A stretch of 64,000 bases of DNA, taken from the NCBI GenBank assembly GCA_025602905.1, contig JAHLKI010000015.1:186001-250000 (forward strand), in the 5' to 3' direction. Source of the DNA: Phlyctochytrium arcticum (Eukaryota > Chytridiomycota > Chytridiomycetes > Chytridiales > Chytridiaceae). Positions 21,571-29,700 of the stretch are shown piece after piece; within the stretch, counting starts at the first letter, position 1; each line of letters starts with the position of its first letter. Under the pieces are notes generated by a model that had not been told where the DNA came from, searched no databases, and saw nothing but the letters and a program-made list of their open reading frames with translations. Made by a program: the position numbers and the translations under genes.

Positions 21571-24290
21571 ATGGCTTCTAGTCCCCCCAATAATCGGCGG
21601 CAGGATGGCCGATTCATCGCACCATTCAACGATACAGAACCGAAAGGAGTCAAGCCTGTATGCATCATTTGCAAGACCAAGTCCAGTACCCGCTACTGCC
21701 ATCGAGATCTCGGTCTTCTTGCCCATCTTCGAGCGAACAACGTCCCATTTCATTTCAGCACGGATGCCGGCCACAAGAATGCCACGTTTTGCAAAAAATG
21801 CTGGAACCAACTTGACCGCAAGTACCCACATCCCTTGTTTCGAGTAAATCAGAAGGAAAACGATGCCCAGGCAGTCGCAACTAGTACATCGACAACCATC
21901 ACACACGTCACGCCCATGCCGGTACCGCCAATATCCGTGATTGCACAACCTGTCATGCCTACACCTGCAACGTTTGAACCCGTTGAGCCTATTTTCGGGG
22001 TGCATACACCCGTCACGCCCACGTTTGGCTCGCCCACATTCGGCTCGCCCACGATCGCCTCACCTACGCCTACGCGCACAATCAACTTTGGCACTATCAC
22101 TGTCGACTTGGAGGACAACAGGAACGATTTTGTTGAGCCGGTCATGTCCGATACCTTGAAGTTTAGGAACGGCGTTCTTGACCTGCTTGACAAGGAGTGT
22201 GATCTCAAGATGCCTTTTACATCGGATTTGGACGCGTTTATTGAGCATTTAGATAGTTGCGACAATTTGGCGACGAAGACAGCGGTCGACTTGGGGCTCT
22301 CAGGTACCTAATGCTTGACCACTCATACCAGTGAAACTGAAACATTTCTACCAGCTGTTAGCTGGAAGCAAACAGAGTCAGAGAGAAGGAGAAGAATCAT
22401 AGCTTCCATTACTGTACAGAAGGCCGCATTCCTTCATCCCCACATCAATTTCATGAAGGATGTGTTGATATCAACCACATTAGGATTATCCGAGAGCAGT
22501 AGAAAGGTGCTCGCGTCTTTTAATTTGAGTTTCAGTCCGGACGTAGCGAAGCAGAAAATGAAGGAAGCGAACGCGAGTGCGGCGGGCTCGTGGTTTGATG
22601 AGCATTGACCGCACGACTGCGCTAATGCGCATCGTCACGTGTATATTTCTTGTTTTCTTCTGTATATCATTCCACTGTACATTTTTACTCTTTACGCTTT
22701 TTCTCTTCCTCTGCGCTAAAGCTAATAACACTACCCCGACTCTCGCACCCTGGGAAGGTGCATTACCGTCCATACCAACTCTTACCCGAAAACGCTACAG
22801 CGAGGGCGTACAAGGAGCTGACCGAACAGATGAGCGGGGGTACAGTTGTTCCAGTTGTCAAGATGGACGACTTCAACAGAGTTTCAGTTCATGGAACACC
22901 TGGTTCGGCGAACTCAGGAAAGTTCAGCACCGTGCAAACTCAAGCTAACTTGGCTGTGAAGTTTTTTCCGAAGGGGCAATCGTCTTATGATGAGGAGAAT
23001 GGACACGTACATCGAGCTTTACCTCTACCACTCTTGGAAAAGCCGTATATAGACTTCAGTGACATGGGATCTGACAAGGACAAGAAGGCCTTCGTCAACG
23101 CGCCTCTCCTAGACAAAGCAATAACTGACATCGTTGAGAAGGAAACCTACGGCGAAAAAATTATCAACACAAACCAAGCGAATGCTTTTCGCAGGCCGTA
23201 TCAATTCGACATGTCAACCAGTGCCGCTGAATTAAAACAGTTTCATGTTTTCGATGCGATGCCGAACAGAATGAAGACTGCGGAAGATTTACGATCTCTA
23301 ATGGTTTCTTCAAGAAGTTTATTGAACACTACAAAGACGGAGCGATTTTCATTACTGGCGACTTTTATGTTTGGCGGAACGTCATGAAGATACTATGGGC
23401 GAAAACGCGGGGCCGTCTATCTCCAGACCATGCATATCTCCGAATCGTTCTTTGCCCATGGCCTGATGGTATGCACATCGCACTGAATGCCCAGCAAGGT
23501 AAATCCTTATTATCATCGTCTCAAGGCTACATACTTAATGCATCACAGCGTTATTGCAATGGAACTTCAATGTGTTCATGCCTATTTGGAGCTCCGCATT
23601 CCCGGATTTTGCCGTTCAACTAGTAAAGCTGCGACCTGTAAGGCGCATGATGTTGCTAACAATGATGTTCTTAGCTTGGAAACAGTGCCGTGTCCAAGTG
23701 ATGGATTGGGCGAAACAGCAGAAAGATCTCCCCGAATTCCAGCGTGTCATAGTGGACTCCCTCATCCGGCTGTTCGATGAAGAGTTGCCGCTCGTACTGG
23801 ATGCTGCAACGGCCATGGCCAGCGGCAACATTGTGCTGTATAAGGAGGTACTGCATAGGTTGTTGCCACTCTTCATACGATATCGCAAAAGGAACTATGT
23901 CACCATCGTTCTCCACATTCTCTCTGCAATCCAGGAGATTGAGATGGGGGGTGATGATAACATCACTGCTGCGCTATACAGCAACCTGCCACTAGCAAGT
24001 TCTGAGGATCTGGAGGTTTTCCACTCCCTCCTCCGTGCTTGCATCCGGCCATTCGACTCGCACGGCCGTGCCGTCTTAAACACACTTTACCTCTCTGCAA
24101 ACAAAAATTTAAGTTCAAGGTCATTTCTGGCGCAAGTCGCAAAACAAAAAGCTGACGACAGGAAAAAGCGGACACCATGGACAAAGTTCGCGGGAAAGTT
24201 CACACTTCAACCACGACAGCCCGTAGAGACCAAACGTACACAGTACTTTAACTCACATCTCGAAATCATGGTCGCTACTCTTAAGGACAT
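21571..24290 (+). pseudogene. Unrecognised multi-exon host gene, 5' part, interrupted by the viral element
   Basis: The ATG at 21,571 starts a protein with a putative Cys4-type zinc motif (CIICKTKSSTRYCHRD ... FCKKCWNQL). An intron at 22,304-22,354 keeps frame into a second exon (about 22,355-22,605). A third coding block (about 22,740-23,300) and a fourth (about 23,300-24,290) follow. The frame appears to shift near 23,295, so the gene may already have been damaged. The helical block (LRLFDEELPLVLDAATAM, RYRKRNYVTIVLHILSAIQ) resembles multi-copy fungal proteins with a DUF6589-type region, a weak resemblance from memory. At 24,290 the coding exon is cut by the element; it resumes in the same frame at 51,085. 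Confidence 0.6.
24286..24290 (+). repeat. Target-site duplication, left copy (GACAT)
   Basis: GACAT immediately precedes the element's first base (24,291) and is repeated directly after its last base (51,080-51,084). Removing the element and one copy restores an open host reading frame. Confidence 0.9.
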
Positions 24291-24358
24291 TGCCACGGTG
24301 CATATTGCCACTGACCACCCACCCGGGTGGGTGGTCAGTGGCAATATGCACCGTGGCA
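24291..24358. repeat. 68-bp perfect end palindrome, left
   Basis: Two perfect 34-bp arms meeting at CCC|GGG (24,324/24,325). It starts TGCCACGGTG and ends CACCGTGGCA. The same palindrome forms the right end (51,012-51,079). Confidence 0.95.
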
Positions 24359-24631
24359 CTGGTTGGCATCTATATGGGCACGCGAGAGCGGAAGCTATAT
24401 ATAGGGGTCAGAATCCTATTGATAGGTTTTTGAACCGTGGCAAAGCGCAGATCTAGCCTGTATTCGGGCAAACTTAGAGTATAGATACAAATTATACTAA
24501 TCCAATCTAAGATCGTGGCAACTATCTATCAATAGGATTCTGACCCGATCCGAGCGGCCACATACTCATTCGACGCTAACTCTAATCTTGACCGAATATC
24601 CGAGCGGCCACATAATCATTCGACGCTAACT

Positions 24632-24961
24632 CTAATCTTCTATCACTATGACGTCATCCGCCGCTGGATCTTCCATCGTCACATTTCTTGTCCAGATTTC
24701 CATTAGTGTCTGGTATGAATCGCGAATATCCATCGGTAATGCCTTCACATCGACGCGGCTTTGTTTCCTGATGCTGAAGGCTAGTTTCTTGGATATTCTG
24801 CCGTCCTTCACTGATAATGAAGTTATATTCTTCTTCTTCATCTCTTGCTTGATATATTCTAACGCTGCGGTGTGCTTCTTGACGACTCTATTCGCCGCAT
24901 CGTATTCTGCTGATATGTCTAGGTTGATAAACTCCAATACTCGCTCCTCCAATCGACTCAT
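24632..24961 (-). CDS. Terminal-repeat-encoded 109-aa protein, left copy
   Basis: An identical copy lies at 50,409-50,738 (plus). The protein is helical and rich in charged residues (RLEERVLEFINLDISAEYDA, KKHTAALEYIKQEMKKKN), with a basic middle (KDGRISKKLAFSIRKQSR) and an acidic tail. A TATATAAAG box (25,027-25,035) lies about 65 bp upstream of the ATG in both copies, so both may be expressed. No family recognised. Location in the terminal repeat means it is present twice per genome, which hints at an end-related or early role, though this is inference. Confidence 0.65.
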   Translation of the reverse strand: MSRLEERVLEFINLDISAEYDAANRVVKKHTAALEYIKQEMKKKNITSLSVKDGRISKKLAFSIRKQSRVDVKALPMDIRDSYQTLMEIWTRNVTMEDPAADDVIVIED

Positions 24962-25026
24962 TGCTCTTTGATGCTATTTGGCGCTAACTTGATTCTAACT
25001 TGATGCAATGTAAGGCAGGTTCGTCG

Positions 25027-25035
25027 CTTTATATA
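25027..25035 (-). promoter_or_regulatory. TATA box of the terminal-repeat gene, left
   Basis: TATATAAAG on the minus strand, mirrored at 50,335-50,343, placed about 65 bp before the ATG. Confidence 0.55.
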
Positions 25036-25164
25036 CTCGCGATTGTATCGATACCTTTTCTTTGTATGGATAGGAAAGAACCAATCGAATCTCTCGCCGC
25101 TTATTCGCTCCTAAGGTACCCATCTACATGTCGCTACTTGTCGCTACTTGTCGATTTACTTTTA

Positions 25165-25240
25165 GCAAAAAAAGGAAAAAATACCACAAACGTAATAAAC
25201 GTTTAAGTGTGTTTTACTTTTGTGGAAAAATTTCCTTTTT
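25165..25240. repeat. Imperfect inverted repeat inside the terminal repeat
   Basis: AAAAAAGGAAAAAATACCAC pairs with GTGGAAAAATTTCCTTTTTT around AACGTAATAAACGTT, itself palindromic. Mirrored at about 50,130-50,205. It could be a replication or packaging signal or a terminator. Confidence 0.5.
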
Positions 25241-25449
25241 TCAAATTGCTGAATATGAGGAAGTGTGTAGGAGTGAGAGATCAAAGACCCTCACCGCATC
25301 AAAACGCAACGGGAATGAAATATTCACTTTTCAGGATCTACCCCTATCATCTCGATACGGATACTACTCTTTCGTGATTCTTTCGCTATTCTTTATTGAT
25401 TCGGGCATGCATTTTTTTTCATTGCAGTGTTTTTAATACACAATGAACA

Positions 25450-25893
25450 ATGAACCTGTTGGACACTTTACCTTTTGAGGTAATATTAGATATTTCTGAA
25501 TATTTGGATACCGATGACTACTTGTCACTTGCAAGCATGTATCGTATTAATCCTGTATGTGAAATTTGCCAGAGATTGAAAAATGAGAAATGGGCAAAGG
25601 TTACATATCCGGTTGAAGGTAATAAAATTGATGGCGATAAAAACAAAAAGTATTGGCATGAAGAAATTATAACTATTCACTTAAGGTATCAAAATGCGTA
25701 TGTGTGTAGTATGTCATACCAATATACATTTGAACCATACTGGGGAAGAAGGGAATATCTGCATTACCATTGGCATTGGAGAGGAAGAAATTTTCGTACA
25801 GAAAAATATGATTATTTTGTATATAGGCGTGAAAGGAAACGCAAACCTTTTATATGGCACCTCATAGATCGATACCCGAAACTCGATACATAA
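25450..25893 (+). CDS. Viral F-box protein
   Basis: A 147-aa protein starting 42 bp inside the left terminal repeat boundary. Residues about 4-30 (LDTLPFEVILDISEYLDTDD followed by YLSLASM) match an F-box, the SKP1-binding motif of SCF ubiquitin ligases. The remainder is rich in Tyr/Trp/His and basic residues (REYLHYHWHWRGRNFR) with no substrate-binding repeat that I recognise. F-box proteins are known in large eukaryotic DNA viruses, where they redirect host ubiquitination. In this element it would be an accessory host-interaction factor. It is followed by the receiver gene on the same strand after 36 bp. Confidence 0.65.
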   Translation: MNLLDTLPFEVILDISEYLDTDDYLSLASMYRINPVCEICQRLKNEKWAKVTYPVEGNKIDGDKNKKYWHEEIITIHLRYQNAYVCSMSYQYTFEPYWGRREYLHYHWHWRGRNFRTEKYDYFVYRRERKRKPFIWHLIDRYPKLDT

Positions 25894-25929
25894 GAAATTT
25901 TCGCCTCTAATAGTAAAACACGCCATGTA

Positions 25930-26340
25930 ATGATATTAGTAGTCGACGACAACCCAATGACACGCAAAATCATGAAGAAAATGATTGGGAAACTCACGGA
26001 CGAGTATGTACTTCTTTCAGGAACAATGTTGTTATTCGATGTGTTAACATATAATTACGATGACGTGACATTTATTTTTACTGATCTCCAACTCATGGAA
26101 GAAGAATTGAGCCGTTGTGTTTCTGATATTTTGACTTACAAAGAAGAAGGTCTTTGTCTTATAAATTGGATCAGAGAATTTGAGAAGACGAATATGGTAG
26201 AGGATGGAATCAAGATAGTAGCGTTTTCATCGGACGCATCATTGAAGCACAAGGCACTGGCTGTTGGGGCAGACATGTTCTATAGTAAACCAATCACGAA
26301 ACAGATATTGATGGATATTCTGAAAAAACCAGAATCATAG
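25930..26340 (+). CDS. Stand-alone response-regulator receiver protein
   Basis: A 136-aa protein that is essentially one REC domain. The acidic pair is D6-D7 (MILVVDDNP), the phospho-acceptor D52 (FIFTDLQLM), the Thr/Ser position S100-S101 (IVAFSSDAS) and the conserved Lys K120 (FYSKPI). All catalytic positions of a phosphorylatable receiver are present. There is no output domain, as in CheY- or Spo0F-like shuttles. An insertion-like helix-rich stretch lies between D52 and the following strand. In fungi such domains sit in phosphorelays upstream of the HOG pathway; a viral copy could draw off or mimic phosphotransfer. That role is inference. Confidence 0.85.
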   Translation: MILVVDDNPMTRKIMKKMIGKLTDEYVLLSGTMLLFDVLTYNYDDVTFIFTDLQLMEEELSRCVSDILTYKEEGLCLINWIREFEKTNMVEDGIKIVAFSSDASLKHKALAVGADMFYSKPITKQILMDILKKPES

Positions 26341-26393
26341 ACGCGACAAAGCTTCAAGTAAGAAAAAGACTAGCTTCAAGATATATTCAAGAC

Positions 26394-26735
26394 ATGTGCT
26401 ATTTATGTCCTGAATTAAGGGCTATAGAGATTACATCGAAGAGCGGCGAAACGGCATATATGTTACGACTGCCTATATCGACCGAAGCACAATTGACAGA
26501 TATAGCTATTTCTTTAAGAGGAAAAGATTTGTATGTTTGCGTACCGAGGACCCCATGTAATCGACCATTATTCGAGAAGATTATCACCATTTCAAGTATG
26601 CTTCATCCCAGGGTCAATAAGAAACTAAGACGGGAATTCTTGCAGTCAGGGTGGTTGAATGTCAGTGAAAGTAAAGTTGCACTTGGATGCAACAAGAAAA
26701 CATTTATTGAATACTTTGAAGTAATCTATTCCTAG
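26394..26735 (+). CDS. Unrecognised 113-aa viral protein
   Basis: Compact mixed alpha/beta ORF: ELRAIEITSKSGETAYMLRL near the start, and HPRVNKKLRREFLQSGWLNV then ALGCNKKTFIEYFEVIYS at the end, which looks helix-turn-helix-like. It is the third plus-strand gene in a row after the F-box and receiver genes, 53 bp downstream, and its stop overlaps the stop of the convergent fiber gene by 4 bp. Function unknown. Confidence 0.55.
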   Translation: MCYLCPELRAIEITSKSGETAYMLRLPISTEAQLTDIAISLRGKDLYVCVPRTPCNRPLFEKIITISSMLHPRVNKKLRREFLQSGWLNVSESKVALGCNKKTFIEYFEVIYS

Positions 26736-29700
26736 TATTCGAGCATCTGCAAGTCGATGCGAGCATTACCATCAAAGCCTAAATTACTACCTGTCCATGT
26801 CAAAGTGAAGGTGTGTGCTCCAATAGAAAGCCCTGTAGTAATGAATGACAGTGGGAATCGCAAAATCTGACCTGTATATCTCCAGAACAAATATATAGTT
26901 TTGACAACATTACCATCAATTCTAAGAGAGACATCTATACCGTAATTATCCGAATTGGCGTACAAGGCGATACTGCCTGTAAACATTTGGACAGTTCGTG
27001 TCGTTGTAAAAGCCTTGGAGAAACCACTTGGAATACCTGTTTGTCCTGTTCCTGCATTATCCCAAATATTCACAGCAACAGGTCGTGTTAACAAACCCTG
27101 GCCATCTAGATATAATCCCGAATCTGCTTTGATGTACATCATATTTTGGTATGGAGCCGCCGTTGACGTATTACCCACACCTATGTAACCGGAGACAGTA
27201 GCATTGTTGTTCTCGAATTGAATAGTGGAGTAACCACTAGCATGTCGATTTTTGACTTTGAGAGTATTACCCACGAGATTTGCTTGTATGACATTTTGGG
27301 TTACTGAATTAAACCCGAAGTCGACCTGAGATTGGCTATGGATCAACCCGGCACCACCGATTGGGCCTAAGGATAAAGTCAACGTATTGGAATACCAGCC
27401 AATGAAGCGGTGGTTCGTAGGGGTGTCAAAGAAATGCAGATCCCCTCTTTCATGTACAGGTGTACAATTTATATACATGTTGCCCAAGTTAATTTGGCTA
27501 AAACCTGTATTCGGAATCTTCAGATACGTCCCATTAATCGTAATGTCTCCAGTCGTTGTCAAACTTGGTAGCGTTGGTGTTGCACCAGACAAACTTGTAA
27601 GATTCGCATGAAGCGGTTGTTTGCTACCAAGAGATGTTGTCAGTGAAGTCCCTGCGACAAAAATATCTGTACCTACATATAATTTCTTTGCTATTCCAGC
27701 CCCACCAGCTACAGTAAAAGCACCAGATGTTGTACTTGTAGAGTCTGTTGCAGTATTGATAGCAATCTGACCGTCGGATCGTAACTGGAGAATATGAGAC
27801 GCCAGAGTAAAATTGTAGAATCCCAATGATCCATTTGGTAAACCTCCTGTTCCAGCAGAACCGGCATGATACAGACCCCATTGCGTGCTTGATGATGCAT
27901 TATTCATAAGGAGAATACTGTTACCCGAAACAGCAGACAACGACGCGTTAATAACCAACGCATTAGGCTGGTTGCCTGCTCCCAAATTCAAAGTCAAAAG
28001 TTTTGAAGTAAAGGAAGTGTCATATCCAGTCAGTTTTGTTTCAATTGGTGCAAGACGAGTATTGTAGTCTGAAGTCAGAACATAATTCGGAACGTTTGAT
28101 ATTCTTGAAAAGGCCAGTTGTCCAATCGATTCTGAAGTTGACAAGTCTACATTATTCTTCAAGGCTAATGAACCGAGTGTCGGTTTACCTGCCAATGTAT
28201 CCCATTCAATACCTAAAGTAAATTTTACATCATCAGAATTATCAGTTGTAATCAAAGGCTGAAGTGTCGAAGTATTTACCTTACTGATTGGGATAATACC
28301 AGTTACCTCGGTTGTTGAAAGGTCGATACTATTTTTTAAAGCAAGTGAACCAAGAGTAGGCCGACCGACTAGCGTATCCCATTCGATGCCTAGAGTTTGT
28401 CTAATCTCGTCTTTGTTATAATCTGCTATTAAAGGTTGAAGTTCAGAAGTATCAATTTTACTAATTGGTAGAATACCGGTTACCTCGGTTGTTGAAAGGT
28501 CGATAGAATTCTTCAAGGACAACGAACCGAATACTGGCTTACCTGTGACATTCCCCCAATCAATATTACCGCTAGATGCAGTACTCGATAATCCCAAAGT
28601 TGTCTTGAATGATGCTGCATTTCCCGAGGTGATCAAAGGTTGAAGTGTACTTGTATCAATTTTACTAATTGGGAGAATACCGGTGACTAGTGAAGTCGAC
28701 AAGTCGATTGTGTCAAGATTTGATAATGCTTTCAACTGACCTATGCGTGTCTCAATGGGTGTAAAGCGGTTGTCTATCGCAGTTTGTCTCGTATTGTAGG
28801 TCGATGTCAATGTGTAATTTGAGAGGGGGATTGCACTGATTGATGTATTTACGAAAGATTCTGTTGCAACCTTTAAAGTCTTTGTAAATATATCATCAGT
28901 GGCATAAAGTTTTTTGCTGACCGTTACAGCACTTGTTCCCAATCGCATCAATTCTTGTAATGTTCCGCTCGACCCTGTTGAAGCAGAAATAACCATTGAC
29001 GAGCCATAAGTTCCATCATCTATTGTAGAAATTTGACTCGTAACTTTCCCATTCAATGGAGCAAACTTAATACTTTCTGTGGCATTACTGTCTTGAACAA
29101 GAGACAAATTGTCTAAATATTTCGCTGCTCCAAATCCTCCGCTCTGACCATAAATCACAAGTGTTATATTCGTGGATAGAGGGACATTGCTCGAAGCATT
29201 TGTCCAACTCGTTACCAGAATATTATTGACATAGAGAAATGCGGTATCGTAAACGACCTTCATCCTTACCGTTGCAAAAACGTCTCGAGGCAATGATGCA
29301 GCGACTTCTTTGTATGTTCCGTCTGGAGTATGCAAGCGAGTGTAGTTAAAATATCCGGAAAACGATGCTGCATAACCACCACAGTTTATTGTAATACCCT
29401 CATCTTGCCGAAAGGAAGAATATAGCAGATCACATTGAACCGTCCAGTATCTTCCTAGATTCGGGATTGTATAGGCAATGTTCCCATTGGAATACGTTTG
29501 GTTGTTTTGTTGAAGAATTACATATTTGTTTGTAGTGTCATAAGTTGCATTCCCGGACAACGTACCTGTCGGAGTGCTTGTGAAATTATCCGTAAGAATA
29601 GTAGTTGTAGTATTATCAACACCAATTAGGGAAATTGCATCTTTGATGAGATTTTGCTTCAAAGTAATGGCTGAATCAATAGCAGTTTGTCGTGTATCGT

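Larger units (their letters stand above)
24291..25408 (+). repeat. Left terminal inverted repeat, 1,118 bp
   Basis: Matches 49,962-51,079 inverted over its whole length, with no difference seen in the parts compared, including identical encoded ORFs. It contains the end palindrome, an internal inverted pair (24,405-24,427 with 24,525-24,547), a direct repeat ending in CATTCGACGCTAACTC (about 24,550-24,590 and 24,600-24,640), the 109-aa gene and a further hairpin near 25,165-25,240. Confidence 0.95.

Noticed and set aside
25128..25436. 102-aa ORF in the terminal repeat (and its mirror at 49,958-50,242)
   Set aside because: It runs through the AT-rich hairpin, has low-complexity sequence and no start or TATA support; the opposite-strand 109-aa ORF is the better gene.
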